Positions 52,950-62,358 are shown, counted from the first letter of the stretch. The stretch: 64,000 nucleotides of DNA from JAPSGB01 sp963775185 (GCA_963775185.1 CAVZIE010000028.1:186001-250000); one strand, 5' to 3'. The notes: a model not told the origin generated them from the letters alone. A program made the numbers and translations.

Positions 52950-54257
52950 ATGCGAGTGCTGGCCGTCGTGGGACTGTCGCTGCCGCTCGTCGCGTGCTCC
53001 GGCTTGATGGCGGGCCCGTCCGCGCCACCAACCGCGGTGCCCGCGGGCGATCCCACGCCGCTGACCAAGTGCAAGATCGCGGCGAGCTCGTCGAGCCCGC
53101 TGGTCACCGAGTGGCCCGCGTCGGAGAAGGCGCACTTGCAGAGCCTGGCGGCGAGCCACCTGGTCGCCGTGGAGTACTCCGGTTGCGAGATGCACATCGT
53201 GGACGGCTGCGCGCTGCCGGGTAGCTATCGCTGGCAACGCACCACGCTGGCCACCGACACCGTGGACATCGCGGACGACGACGAGCTGTACGCCAAGCTG
53301 CCGATCGGCGCGGTGGGGCTCGAGGGCGAGCTCGCGCGCTCCGGGCGCCTCGCGGTCCGCACCACCGTGGCGGGCCAGCTGACGTCGAGCGCGTCGGCCA
53401 TGCCGGCATCGCTGCCGGGCGCGTGCGCCCGCGCCACGCACTACGTGAGCGCCATCAGCGTCGGCGCGTTCAAGCTGCTCAGCGGGGCGAACGCATCGGC
53501 CGGCGGCGGCGTCGCGGTGGCCGGGGCGGGGGTGGGCGCGCGCCAGAGCAACAGCCAGAACGTGCTGCGATCCGCCGGCATCGAGGACAGCTGCGAGCGC
53601 GCCACCGACGCCGCGCCAGAGGCCGAGTGCGCGTCGCCGATCCAGGTGTTCCTGCAGCCGCTCGCTCCCTCGGCGGAGCTCGCGCCGACGCGCACGCCCT
53701 CCGCCCGTGACGGCGCGGTCCAGATCGCGTTCCCCGCGCCGGCCGACAGCGACGACACCTGGACGCTGCGCGATCGCGCCGGCTCCATGCTGTGCACGCT
53801 GCCCTGCTCCGAGTGGGTGCCGCCGGTCAGCGGCTACTACCTGCAGCGCGAGAAGCCGCACGCCGAGCTGCGCCTGCCCGCGTCGTTCGCGCACAAGCCC
53901 GGCACCAGCGTGAACGCCGAGTACCAGACGGGCCGCGGCAATCCCACGCTCGCGACGCTGACGTTCTACGGCGCCGGGATCCCCACCGGCGCGCTCGGCG
54001 TCGGCCTGCTCACCTGGGGCATCGTGCAGACGGGTTGCACCGCGGATCCCAACGACCCGACCCACGACTGCTTCCCCAACGCCGGTTTCCTGATCGGCAC
54101 GGGCGCGTTCTTCATCGCGGCCGCCGGCGCGAGCGCGTGGTGGTACTTCTGGAGCCGCGACGAGAAGTTCGACACCTACGAGCACGTCCCGGCGCCGAGC
54201 GCCGCGATTCGTCCGACCCTCCGCATCGCGCCGGGCTTCGTCAGCGGCACGTTTTGA
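52950..54257 (+). CDS. Lipoprotein with C-terminal membrane segments
   Basis: 435 residues; lipobox LSLPLVACSGL. A beta-rich region (VAVEYSGCEMHIVDGCALPG, YRWQRTTLATDTVDIADDDE) and an Ala/Gly-rich central stretch (ASAGGGVAVAGAGVGARQSN) are followed by a second domain and two C-terminal hydrophobic segments (ALGVGLLTWGIVQTG, GFLIGTGAFFIAAAGASAWW). Similar large lipoproteins recur in myxobacteria near envelope genes; the function is unknown. It is flanked on both sides by dispersed repeats and is not obviously part of the efflux operon. Confidence 0.68.
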   Translation: MRVLAVVGLSLPLVACSGLMAGPSAPPTAVPAGDPTPLTKCKIAASSSSPLVTEWPASEKAHLQSLAASHLVAVEYSGCEMHIVDGCALPGSYRWQRTTLATDTVDIADDDELYAKLPIGAVGLEGELARSGRLAVRTTVAGQLTSSASAMPASLPGACARATHYVSAISVGAFKLLSGANASAGGGVAVAGAGVGARQSNSQNVLRSAGIEDSCERATDAAPEAECASPIQVFLQPLAPSAELAPTRTPSARDGAVQIAFPAPADSDDTWTLRDRAGSMLCTLPCSEWVPPVSGYYLQREKPHAELRLPASFAHKPGTSVNAEYQTGRGNPTLATLTFYGAGIPTGALGVGLLTWGIVQTGCTADPNDPTHDCFPNAGFLIGTGAFFIAAAGASAWWYFWSRDEKFDTYEHVPAPSAAIRPTLRIAPGFVSGTF

Positions 54258-54258
54258 A

Positions 54259-54284
54259 GGGAATGCCGGTCCGGCGCGGAACCC
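54259..54284 (+). repeat. Dispersed repeat after lipoprotein gene
   Basis: GGGAATGCCGGTCCGGC then GCGGAACCC; it begins two bases after the stop codon TGA. Confidence 0.87.
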
Positions 54285-54353
54285 CGCGCGCTCGAGCTGC
54301 GAGCCGCGGAGCAGTGGACAGCGCCGCCGTCCGCGTCTACGTATCCGGCTCCC

Positions 54354-56072
54354 ATGCGCTTGATGCCGACCCTCGAGAAGCTGGCGGCCGACGCCATCCG
54401 CGACGCGCACGGCGCGGATGCGCCGCCGGTCGTGCGTCCGACCACCACACCGGAGCACGGTGACTTCCAGGTGAACGGCGTGCTGCCGCTGGCGAAGGCG
54501 TTGAAGCAGAAGCCGCGGGATCTCGCGCTGCCGGTGGCGGAGCGGCTGCAGGCGTCAGCGGCCTTCTCCAACGTGGAGGTCGCCGGGCCGGGCTTCGTCA
54601 ACCTGAGGCTCGCGCCGGCGTGGCTCGGCGCACGCCTTGTGGAGGACGCGCGGGACCGCGAGCACGACGGCGTGCCGCGCGTGGAGCACCGCGAGAAGAT
54701 CGTCGTGGATTTCTCGAGCCCGAACATCGCCAAGCAGATGCACGTCGGGCACCTGCGCTCGACCATCATCGGCGACACGCTGGTGCGTATCCTGCGCGCC
54801 GTCGGTCACGACGTCGTCGGCGACAATCACCTGGGCGACTGGGGTACGCAGTTCGGGCTGCTCATCGTCGGCATGCGCGAGACCGGCTCGGAGGAGGCGC
54901 TCGAGCGCGACGCCATCGGCGAGCTCGAGCGCGTCTACGTCTACGCCGCGGGTCGCGCGAAGGCCGATCCGGCGTTCGCCGACAGTGCGCGCGCCGAGCT
55001 CGCGAAGCTGCAGTCCGGCGATCCGGAAAACCACGCGCTGTGGGAGCGGTTCGTCGCCACGACGCGGCGCTCGCTCGACGCGATCTACGAGCGGCTCGGC
55101 GTGCACTTCGACGAGTGGCTCGGCGAGAGCGCGTACCACGACATGCTGCCCGGCGTGGTAGAGCAGCTGGTCGAGCGCGGCATCGCCCGCGAGGACCAGG
55201 GCGCGCTATGCGTATTCTTCGACGACGACCCGGAGCTCGGGGGCAAGGCGCCGCTCATCGTGCGGAAGAAGGACGGCGCGTTCCTGTATTCCACGACGGA
55301 CATCGCGACGCTGCTCTACCGGCGCGACACGCTGCACGCCGATCGCTCGATCTACGTGGTCGATCAGCGCCAGTCCCTGCACTTCAAGCAGCTCTTCGCC
55401 GTGGCGCGGAAGCTCGGCATCGAGATGAAGCTCGAGCACGTGAGCTTCGGGACGATCATGGGCGCCGACGGCAAGCCGCTCAAGACGCGCGAGGGCAAGG
55501 CCGTGACGCTGCGGTCGCTGCTCGAGGAGGCGGAGGAGCGCGCTCGCGCGCGCATCCGCGAGGAAGGGCTCGACGTCTCGGAGGCGGAGCTCGACGCGGT
55601 CGCCCGCGCCGTCGGTATCGGTGCGGTGCGCTACGCGGACCTCCGCCAGAACCGCCTCAGCGACTACCAGTTCGACTGGGACAAGATGGTCTCCTTCAAG
55701 GGGAACGCCGGGCCGTACCTGCAGTACGCCCGCGCGCGCGTCGGTGCGATCTTCGCCAAGGGCGGAATCGACCCCGCGTCGATCGATCTCTCGATCGCGC
55801 CGTCGCTGGACGCGCCAGCGGAGATCGCCCTGGCCAAGCAGCTGCTCGGCTTCGGCGACGCCGTGTACGCGGCGGCCGAAGGCTACCCGCACTTGATCGC
55901 CGATCACCTGTACGCCGTGGCGCGCGAGTTCAGCTCGTTCTACGAGGCGTGCCCGGTGCTGAAGAGCGAGGGCGCCGTCCGCGCCGGTCGCTTGATGCTG
56001 TGCGATCTGGCGGGCCGTCAGCTCGAGCGCGGGCTGGGGCTGCTCGGCATCGAGACCATCGCGCGGATGTGA
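54354..56072 (+). CDS. argS: Arginyl-tRNA synthetase
   Basis: 572 residues. The N-terminal Arg-tRNA additional domain is present (LEKLAADAIRDAHG, EHGDFQVNGVLPLAKALKQK), then the class I HIGH motif as HVGHLRS (residues 130-133) after SSPNIAKQM, GDNHLGDWGTQFG, and the diverged KMSKS region PLKTREGKAVTL. The C-terminal DALR anticodon domain ends LCDLAGRQLERGLGLLGIET. It charges tRNA-Arg in the cytosol. Length and motifs are normal and the frame is intact. A dispersed repeat begins inside its stop codon. Confidence 0.95.
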   Translation: MRLMPTLEKLAADAIRDAHGADAPPVVRPTTTPEHGDFQVNGVLPLAKALKQKPRDLALPVAERLQASAAFSNVEVAGPGFVNLRLAPAWLGARLVEDARDREHDGVPRVEHREKIVVDFSSPNIAKQMHVGHLRSTIIGDTLVRILRAVGHDVVGDNHLGDWGTQFGLLIVGMRETGSEEALERDAIGELERVYVYAAGRAKADPAFADSARAELAKLQSGDPENHALWERFVATTRRSLDAIYERLGVHFDEWLGESAYHDMLPGVVEQLVERGIAREDQGALCVFFDDDPELGGKAPLIVRKKDGAFLYSTTDIATLLYRRDTLHADRSIYVVDQRQSLHFKQLFAVARKLGIEMKLEHVSFGTIMGADGKPLKTREGKAVTLRSLLEEAEERARARIREEGLDVSEAELDAVARAVGIGAVRYADLRQNRLSDYQFDWDKMVSFKGNAGPYLQYARARVGAIFAKGGIDPASIDLSIAPSLDAPAEIALAKQLLGFGDAVYAAAEGYPHLIADHLYAVAREFSSFYEACPVLKSEGAVRAGRLMLCDLAGRQLERGLGLLGIETIARM

Positions 56073-56092
56073 TTCCGCGCCGGGCCGGCATC
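56071..56092 (-). repeat. Dispersed repeat overlapping the argS stop codon
   Basis: GATTCCGCGCCGGGCCGGC then ATCC, one substitution from the core. Its first two bases belong to the TGA. Confidence 0.78.
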
Positions 56093-56155
56093 CGAGAAAT
56101 CCCCTCGATTTCAGGCGGAGAAGACGCGGAACCGATTCGGGTTCGATGCCGATCC

Positions 56156-56272
56156 ATGGGGATGGCACAGGAAGGTCGGAAGGGCGGAAGATTTGGGGAT
56201 GGGACGGACGAAGTGATCAGTGCGCTGATCGAGGTGCATCGCCACCTCGGCCCAGGGTTGATGCGCGCTGCG
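56156..56272 (+). pseudogene. Remnant of a GxxExxY-family gene
   Basis: From ATG 56156 the frame reads MGMAQEGRKGGRFGDG and then TDEVISALIEVHRHLGPGLM, which matches the conserved opening of GxxExxY proteins (a small family sometimes found inserted near other genes). After GPGL the similarity stops and no ExxY follows. No intact product is expected; its 5' part and the downstream C-rich inverted motif CCCCAACGTGGGG suggest decay of an inserted unit. Confidence 0.5.
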
Positions 56273-56344
56273 ACATGGCTTGCGACGGCTCGTGCCTGGA
56301 TACCCGAACCCCAACGTGGGGATTTCTCGGGGCCGGCATCCATC

Positions 56345-56969
56345 CTATCCGCCGTCGGCGCCACCGGCCCCGCCGGCGCCGCCCACGCCGCCGTCGCCCG
56401 GTTGAAGTGCGGAGCAGTCCACGGGAAAGCCGCTCTGCTGGAAGTAGTACGGCGGGATCCCGTCGAGCAGGCAAGGCACGAGCGGCGTCGCGATCTGCGA
56501 CGAGCCGCCCACGAGCGTGAACGAGACGCAGTTGAAGATGGTATCGCCGATGCCGGGCACCGTCGTGTCCGGCGTCGTGACGCTGTCGTCGTCGTCGAGG
56601 AATCCGGTCAGGTAGACGGTGTCGCCTTCCTGGTAGCTGGTCTTGAAGTTCGGGTCCTCGAACTTCACGCCAAGGCGCGCGCTGTAGCTCTCGCCGTCTT
56701 TGAGATCCGCGTCCTTGATCTTCGCGGCGTTGGAGACGAACTTGTACTGCGGGTTGTCGAACGACGGACACGTGTCGATCATCGCGAGGTAGATGTTGCC
56801 GTAGCCGTCCGGCTCGCTCGCGCCGTAGCCGCCGGAGTCCGTGTTCGTCACGGTGACGGTCAGAGCACGCGTCGTCGGCGGCGCTGCACGCGACGCTGGC
56901 CGGCGTGGACGACGTGCTGGAGCAACCAGCGCACAAGGCGACCAGCACGAGAACCGACTTTGCTTCCAT
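56345..56969 (-). pseudogene. Lipoprotein gene with a frameshift after the signal peptide
   Basis: From ATG 56969 the signal MEAKSVLVLVALCAGCSSTS has a lipobox, and the frame continues to about 56880 (STPASVACSAADDACS). One base further along, the frame switches to TRALTVTVTNTDSGGYGASE, then LAMIDTCPSFDNPQYKF and VYLTGFLDDDDSVTTPDTTV, ending GGVGGAGGAGGADGG. Together they form a beta-rich lipoprotein of roughly 205 residues with a Gly-rich tail. The break is a +1 in reading direction. Inactivation and base insertion in the assembly are both possible. Confidence 0.6.
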
Positions 56970-57082
56970 CTCGAGGCCATCATAGCGCGCCGCGAGCGGG
57001 CGCGGAAATCCCGCAGGCGCGCGATCTTTCTTTACACGCGCCGCGGGATCGGGCCCTCTGGCCCAGAAGGAGGCACCCCCGG

Positions 57083-57910
57083 ATGGACCCGTTCAGCCCG
57101 ATAAATGGCATCTCCCTGGAGCGCTACGCGGACCTTGGTGCCGCGCTCGACGGCAAGGACAAGGATCCCGCTGCGATCGACCAAGTGCTCCAGACCGAAG
57201 GCGTGTCGCGCGCGGACTACGAGGCGGCGAAGGCCGGCTGGACCGCGCGCATGCAGGACATGTCGCTCATGGGCAGGGTGGCGACGGCGTTCATGCCGCT
57301 CTACCAGGCAGCGCTCGCCAAGCGCAAAGGCGGCGCCGCGCGCATCAGCTACGACGACTACGTCCACGTCAGCGCGCTCGTGAAGATCTACGGCTTCGAA
57401 GCCGCCATCGAGGCGGCCGGCGTGTCGATGAGCGACTGGACGGAAGCGGCCGGGTACTGGAACAACCAGATGTCGGCGAACATGATGCAGTTCGCCGGGC
57501 ACCCGACCGCGCTCGGGCAGGAGGAGGCGCGTATCCGCGGCGGTGCGCCGCCGCGCCACGTACAGGTCACGCGGGACAGCAGCGCCGCAGCGATGGCGCA
57601 GCCGAACGCCCAGGCCGCGATCGCCCAGGCCAACCAGGATCCGATCGCCGCCGCCATGAACAACCCCGCGATGCTCCAGGCGCAGCAGGCGCAGGCGGCG
57701 ATCATGCAGAACCCCGTGGGCTTCGGGCTCGGACAGGCGGCGGCGTTTCTCGGCGGGGGCATCGTCGCGGGCTCGCGCGTCGGCGTGAAATGGTCGGACG
57801 GCAACCAGTATCCAGGGCAGGTGATGCAAGCCGCGCCGGGTCAGTTCCTGGTCCAGTTCGACAACGGCTCGCAGCAGTGGATTCCGGAGCACGCGGTGGT
57901 CAAGGCGTAG
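57083..57910 (+). CDS. Protein with helical N-domain and Tudor/SH3-like C-domain
   Basis: 275 residues from ATG 57083 with AAGGAGG nine bases upstream. The first ~110 residues are helical (LERYADLGAALDGKDKDPAA, VSRADYEAAKAGWTARMQDM). A Gln/Ala-rich middle (AAAMAQPNAQAAIAQANQDP) leads to a C-terminal module VGVKWSDGNQYPGQVMQAAP and FLVQFDNGSQQWIPEHAV, which has the strand pattern of Tudor/Agenet-like SH3 barrels. Three bases after its stop lies the Zn-ribbon membrane protein gene. Function unknown; an accessory role for the neighbouring genes is conceivable. Confidence 0.7.
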   Translation: MDPFSPINGISLERYADLGAALDGKDKDPAAIDQVLQTEGVSRADYEAAKAGWTARMQDMSLMGRVATAFMPLYQAALAKRKGGAARISYDDYVHVSALVKIYGFEAAIEAAGVSMSDWTEAAGYWNNQMSANMMQFAGHPTALGQEEARIRGGAPPRHVQVTRDSSAAAMAQPNAQAAIAQANQDPIAAAMNNPAMLQAQQAQAAIMQNPVGFGLGQAAAFLGGGIVAGSRVGVKWSDGNQYPGQVMQAAPGQFLVQFDNGSQQWIPEHAVVKA

Positions 57911-57912
57911 CG

Positions 57913-58272
57913 ATGAACTGCCAGAACTGCGGCGCTGCGCTCTCGCTCGACGACATGACGCGGCCGAACTGCCCGTACTGCCAGAGCGTGCTCGCCCACC
58001 ACGCGCGCGCCGCCGAGCAAGCGGCCCTGGTCAACCAGGTCCTGCAGCAGCAGTTCGGCGCCCAGTACCCGGGCCAGGCGCCGCCGCAGATCGGCTACCA
58101 GTACGGCGCGGGCTTCACGCCGGGGTCGGCGCCGCAAGCGTACCAGCAGTTCGCCACCCAGCAGATCGAGCAGAGCGTCCGGCGCGTCCGCTGGGTCATC
58201 CTGGTGGCGGTGATCGTGCCCATCGTGCTGATGGTGATCGCCGGCGGAATCGTCGCCATCTTCATGCTGTGA
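57913..58272 (+). CDS. Small Zn-ribbon, single-pass membrane protein
   Basis: 119 residues. Two CxxC pairs (CQNCGAAL and CPYCQSVL) form an N-terminal zinc ribbon. A Gln/Gly/Tyr/Pro-rich linker (QQQFGAQYPGQAPPQIGYQY) leads to one C-terminal transmembrane helix (VILVAVIVPIVLMVIAGGIV). Its stop overlaps the GTG start of the carotenoid oxygenase by four bases, so co-expression is expected. Function unknown. Confidence 0.72.
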   Translation: MNCQNCGAALSLDDMTRPNCPYCQSVLAHHARAAEQAALVNQVLQQQFGAQYPGQAPPQIGYQYGAGFTPGSAPQAYQQFATQQIEQSVRRVRWVILVAVIVPIVLMVIAGGIVAIFML

Positions 58273-59765
58273 ACCCGTACCTCGCCGGCAACTTTGGCCC
58301 CGTGCGGCGCGAGACGGACGCGCCGGAGCTGGCGCTCGTCGCCGGCGCGCTGCCCGATGATCTGGCCGGCACGCTGTACCGTGTGGGGCCCGCCCCGCGC
58401 TTCGTGCCGCGTGACCCGGACGCGTATCACTGGTTCGACGGCGACGGGATGATCGACGCATTCCGGATCGGCGCAGGGCGCGTCGCGCACTGCCGGCGCT
58501 GGGTGCAGACCGACAAGCTGCGGCTGGAAGAGCGCGCGGGGCGCGCGCTCTTCGGAGGCCTGCGCGATTTCGGGCGTTCCACTACGCTCGCGGGCTGGCG
58601 CGGCCTCGGGATGACGCCGCCGGCGCTGCTGCGACTCGGGCTCGGTCTGCTGCTCGGCGCTCCGCCGCGGGACGGGCTGATGCGCGCCGCGCGTGCGCAC
58701 GATCGCGGCAACACCAACGTCGTCTTCATGGCGGGCCGCCTGCTCGCGCTGGAGGAGAGCGCGGCGGGCTGGGAGATCGATCCGGACACGCTCTCGACGC
58801 GAGCTCGCTTCGACTTCGACGGCGCGATCGCGACGGCGATGAGCGCGCACCCGAAGGTCGATCCGCAGAGCGGCGCCGTGTACACCATGGGCGCCTCGCC
58901 GATCGCGCCCTACCTCACGTACTACGCCTTCGACCGCGACGGCGCGCTGCGCTTCCGGCGCGACATCGACGTGCCGTTCCCGGCCATGATGCACGACTTC
59001 AGCGTCACCGCGACGCGGGCCGTGTTCTATCACTTGCCCGCGACGTTCCGTGTGGAACACCTCGCCTCGGGCAAGCCGTTCCGCTGGGAGCCCGCGGCGG
59101 GCGCGCGGATCGGCGTGGTCGCTCGCGACGATCCGCGCGCCCGCGTGCGCTGGACGGAGATCCCGCCTTGCTACGTGTTTCACCAGATGAACGCCTACGA
59201 CGATGGCGACGAGTTGGTGCTCGACGTCGCGTGCTATCCGCGCCTGCCGCTGTTCGACATGGGCAGCGCCGCGACGTCCGAACCTGGCGACAGCGCGGGC
59301 GCCCAGCTCGAGCGCTGGCAGCTCGACCCGGCGCGCGGCAGCGTCCGGCGCAGCGTCCTCGACGACACGGTGATGGAGTTCCCGGTCGTGGATCCGCGCT
59401 TCGGTCAACGGCGCTATCGCTACGGGTGGGCGGCGTCGCGCCGCCGCACCGCCGATCGCCGCGGTCTCGTCAACGCCATCGCCTTCTACGATCACCAGAC
59501 CGGCGCCGCGGTGCACCGCGAGCTCGGTCCATCGCGGTTCGTGTCCGAGCCGATCTTCGCGCCGCGCGCCGGCAGCACTCACGAGGGGGACGGCTATCTA
59601 CTGGTGGTCGTGTACGACGCGGACGCCGACGCGAGCGAGCTGATGGTGCTGGATGCGCGCGCGCCGGATCGCGACGCGGTCGCCGTGATCCGCTGTCCGC
59701 ACCGGATCCCCTACGGCTTCCACGGGACCTGGCTGGCGGACGCTCGTGCGCTCGCCAGCACCTGA
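58269..59765 (+). CDS. Carotenoid cleavage oxygenase (RPE65/CCD family)
   Basis: 498 residues from GTG 58269 (VNPYLAGNFGPVRRETDAPE). The four iron-binding His of the seven-bladed propeller family are in AHPKVDPQSG, MMHDFSVTATRAVFY, YVFHQMNAYDDGDELVLDVA and YGFHGTW; YHWFDGDGMIDAFRI is also characteristic. Members split carotenoid or stilbene double bonds with oxygen to give apocarotenoids or aldehydes. Translation is coupled to the small Zn-ribbon protein. Its last 55 bases overlap the convergent membrane subunit gene of the DAB-like operon. Substrate unknown; no carotenoid biosynthesis genes are in view. Confidence 0.9.
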   Translation: MNPYLAGNFGPVRRETDAPELALVAGALPDDLAGTLYRVGPAPRFVPRDPDAYHWFDGDGMIDAFRIGAGRVAHCRRWVQTDKLRLEERAGRALFGGLRDFGRSTTLAGWRGLGMTPPALLRLGLGLLLGAPPRDGLMRAARAHDRGNTNVVFMAGRLLALEESAAGWEIDPDTLSTRARFDFDGAIATAMSAHPKVDPQSGAVYTMGASPIAPYLTYYAFDRDGALRFRRDIDVPFPAMMHDFSVTATRAVFYHLPATFRVEHLASGKPFRWEPAAGARIGVVARDDPRARVRWTEIPPCYVFHQMNAYDDGDELVLDVACYPRLPLFDMGSAATSEPGDSAGAQLERWQLDPARGSVRRSVLDDTVMEFPVVDPRFGQRRYRYGWAASRRRTADRRGLVNAIAFYDHQTGAAVHRELGPSRFVSEPIFAPRAGSTHEGDGYLLVVVYDADADASELMVLDARAPDRDAVAVIRCPHRIPYGFHGTWLADARALAST

Positions 59766-61072
59766 CGCGACGCCTCGTTGCCCAGACGGACCAGCGGTCC
59801 GGGATAGACGCCCGCCCAGATCACCAGCACCAGCGGGACCAGCAGCGCCACGCGCTCGCGCCCGAGCAGGCCGAGCTCCGGGCCCGCGGCGGGCGCGCCG
59901 TGGAACAAGCGCATGTACGCGCGCAGCACGGTGAAGCCGTTCAGGGCCGTGGCGACGAACAAGAGGATGCCGGCTTGCGGAAACGCGTCCAGCACGGCGC
60001 CGAGCAGGAGGTCGTCGCTGGCGAAACCGACCGTCCCCGGGAACGCGACCAGGCTGAGTCCGGAGAGCAGGAAGACCAGCGCGAGCGCCGGGACGCGCCG
60101 GTACAGGCCCTGGTGGCGATCGACGCGGAGCGCGCCGAAGCGGGCCTCGAGCATCCACGCGGACACGCCGAGTCCGGTCATCGCCGTGCCGGCGGACAGC
60201 CACGTCACCAGCGCGCCGGTGAGGCCCACGCCGTGCGGACAGTCGAGCCCGACCAGCACCAGCGCCGACTGGCTCATGGCGATCCAGGCGACGACGCGAC
60301 GGAGCTCGGTCTGGACGAACGCCAGCCCCGCGGCGTACGCCGCAGTCGCCAGCGCGAAGGGCCCGAGCAGAAACCAGCGCTCGCCGAGCAGCTCGGGGTA
60401 GAGCGGGATCGCGAAGCGCACCAGCGCGTACGCGCCGACCATCGGGGCGACCAGCAGCAGCACAGGTCCCGGCGGTCCGGCGGCGAACGCCGCGGCGAGC
60501 CACGAGTGGAAGGGGAGGGCGGCCTTGCGGATCAGGATCGCCACCACGAGCAACGCCAGGCCCACGACCCGCGGCGAGGCGCCGCGGGCGAACGGCAAGG
60601 CGAGCAGCCCGACCCCGGCGGCGAACAGCGTGGCGCTCGCACCGGCGTAGATGGCGTAGATGCGCGCGGGGCGAGCCGCGCCGGGCGTCCGCCGCAGCTC
60701 GACGTAGGTCGGCAGCAGCGTCGCCGCCCACAGCACGGCGACGACGCGCGCGTCCCGGGTCAAGAACGTCGCGATCACGAGGCCGACGTTGATCAAGAGC
60801 TGGCCGAGCGCGTGGGGCGTCGCCCACGCGCGAGGTGCCGCGAGCACGAGCGTGAAGCCGAGGATCGCCGTGAGCGGCACGATCAGCGCGGGCAGCGCGT
60901 CCGAGGCGAACAGCAACGCGGACCCGACCAGCGCCGCGGCGAGCGCGCCGGACGCGCACGCGACCGCGGCGCGCCGCGCCAGCTGCGCCGACTTGACGGT
61001 CCGGATTGCCAGCCCGCCCGTCACAGGGACGCCGGCGGCCGCCCACACCACCGCGCCGCTCAGCCGGTCCAT
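59711..61072 (-). CDS. Second proton-channel (NuoL/M/N-like) subunit of the DAB-type transporter
   Basis: 453 residues from ATG 61072, whose start overlaps the end of the preceding subunit by 13 bases. About 12-14 helices are present. The antiporter-like signature is seen in ILIRKAALPFHSWLAAAFAA with Lys in the channel helix, VAWIAMSQSALVLVGLDCPH, and SGLSLVAFPGTVGFASDDLL. The similarity to complex I antiporter subunits is evident but no other complex I subunits are encoded, so it belongs with the DabA-type gene two steps upstream. A second PF00361-type protein next to the first is unusual relative to the two-gene dabAB of Halothiobacillus. Confidence 0.78.
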   Translation of the reverse strand: MDRLSGAVVWAAAGVPVTGGLAIRTVKSAQLARRAAVACASGALAAALVGSALLFASDALPALIVPLTAILGFTLVLAAPRAWATPHALGQLLINVGLVIATFLTRDARVVAVLWAATLLPTYVELRRTPGAARPARIYAIYAGASATLFAAGVGLLALPFARGASPRVVGLALLVVAILIRKAALPFHSWLAAAFAAGPPGPVLLLVAPMVGAYALVRFAIPLYPELLGERWFLLGPFALATAAYAAGLAFVQTELRRVVAWIAMSQSALVLVGLDCPHGVGLTGALVTWLSAGTAMTGLGVSAWMLEARFGALRVDRHQGLYRRVPALALVFLLSGLSLVAFPGTVGFASDDLLLGAVLDAFPQAGILLFVATALNGFTVLRAYMRLFHGAPAAGPELGLLGRERVALLVPLVLVIWAGVYPGPLVRLGNEASRQVLASARASASQVPWKP

Positions 61073-62358
61073 CGGCGCTCCAGACGATCGAACCACGTGA
61101 ACACGCGCGCGGCCGGCGCCACCACGAACCCCATGATGAGCGCGTCGAGATAGCCGCGCTGCAACGCGAACCGGTAGAGCCAGAGCTGGGCGCCGGTCGG
61201 GACGTGGCGTTCGAGATGCACGCCGGTTCGCGTGACGTGCTCGCCCATCGCGGCCTCGACCTGATGGCGCTCGTGCAAGAGCGACGGCGCTCGCAGAAAC
61301 TGCAGCGAGCGCAGGAACGCGTGCCCCACGATGTGCGCGAGCGCCAGCAGGCGCAGCCCGGCGCCGATCTCCGCCATGATGAGCCCCAGCTGCGTGAGCG
61401 TGGCGTAGGCGAGCGCGGTCTTGATGTCGGTCTGCGCGCGGCCGACCAGCGTGGCGTACAGCGACGTGACGACGCCGACGGCGATCAGGGCCGCGCTCGC
61501 CAGCGGCTCGTGGTCGAACAGCGGCGCCGCGCGCAGCAGCACGTAGCAGCCCGCGTGGACGCTGAGCGCGCCGTAGAAGATCGCGCTCGACGGCGTCGGC
61601 CCTTCCATGGCGCGGGGAAGCCAGCCCGACAGCGGCACCTGCGCGCTCTTGCCCATGGCCGCGAACAACAGCAGCAGGGCCACCGCCGTGGCCGTCCCGT
61701 CCGCGAGTCCCGGCGCGCCCGCCGGCCACGGACCCGCGCCGAAGAGCGTCGTGTACTCCGAGCTGCCGAGCCGGTCGCGGGCGATGAGCGCCGCCAGGAG
61801 CAGGCCGACGTCGCACGCGCGGTACACGCCGAACGCCCACAAGCCGTGGTGTACCGGCGCTTCGCGGTTCTGGTAGAAGGCGATGAGCAGCGCCGACGTC
61901 AGGCCGACGAGCTCCCAGCCGGCGTAGGCGACGACCAGGCTGCCGGCCGCGGTGACCAGCTGGATCCCGGCGGAAAACAGCAGCATCAGGCCCATGAAGC
62001 GGTGGTAGCCCGGGTCGCGGTGCAGGTAGCGCGTGGCGAAGGCGCCGACGACGCCGCACAGCACGCTGGCCATGACGAGGAACGGCACGCTCAAGCGATC
62101 GATCAGCAGCGTGACGCGGAGCTGGTGCTCGCCGGCGGAGAACCACGTGCCCACGCTCACGACGACCGAGCTCTCGCCGCGCGCGAGCATGAGCGCGACC
62201 AGACCCAGCGACGCTGCGACCGAGACCGAGAACGTGACGCCGACCAGCACGGCGAGCGCGCGCTCCTTCCAGCGGAACCCGAAGACCCGGGCCGCGACGA
62301 GCACGGCGAAGGCGACGAGCGGCGCGAACGTCGTGGTGCCGGCGAGCCAGGCAATCAC
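61060..62358 (-). CDS. dabB: DabB-like proton-conducting membrane subunit
   Basis: 432 residues from the GTG overlapping the dabA stop (GTGA). It resembles NuoL/MrpA-type subunits with about 11 helices: AGWELVGLTSALLIAFYQNR, then LLLLFAAMGKSAQVPLSGWL and PRAMEGPTPSSAIFYGALSV with the channel Lys and a downstream His (VHAGCYVLLR), YATLTQLGLIMAEIG. In DAB inorganic carbon transporters this subunit carries the cation flow that powers the DabA carbonic-anhydrase-like partner. The protein ends short of the long C-terminal amphipathic helix of NuoL. Confidence 0.85.
   Translation of the reverse strand: MIAWLAGTTTFAPLVAFAVLVAARVFGFRWKERALAVLVGVTFSVSVAASLGLVALMLARGESSVVVSVGTWFSAGEHQLRVTLLIDRLSVPFLVMASVLCGVVGAFATRYLHRDPGYHRFMGLMLLFSAGIQLVTAAGSLVVAYAGWELVGLTSALLIAFYQNREAPVHHGLWAFGVYRACDVGLLLAALIARDRLGSSEYTTLFGAGPWPAGAPGLADGTATAVALLLLFAAMGKSAQVPLSGWLPRAMEGPTPSSAIFYGALSVHAGCYVLLRAAPLFDHEPLASAALIAVGVVTSLYATLVGRAQTDIKTALAYATLTQLGLIMAEIGAGLRLLALAHIVGHAFLRSLQFLRAPSLLHERHQVEAAMGEHVTRTGVHLERHVPTGAQLWLYRFALQRGYLDALIMGFVVAPAARVFTWFDRLERRWTG

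Noticed and set aside
59711..62358. Part of a respiratory complex I (nuo) operon
   Set aside because: Only antiporter-like subunits are present and they are coupled to a DabA-type gene; no other Nuo subunits lie in the visible region.
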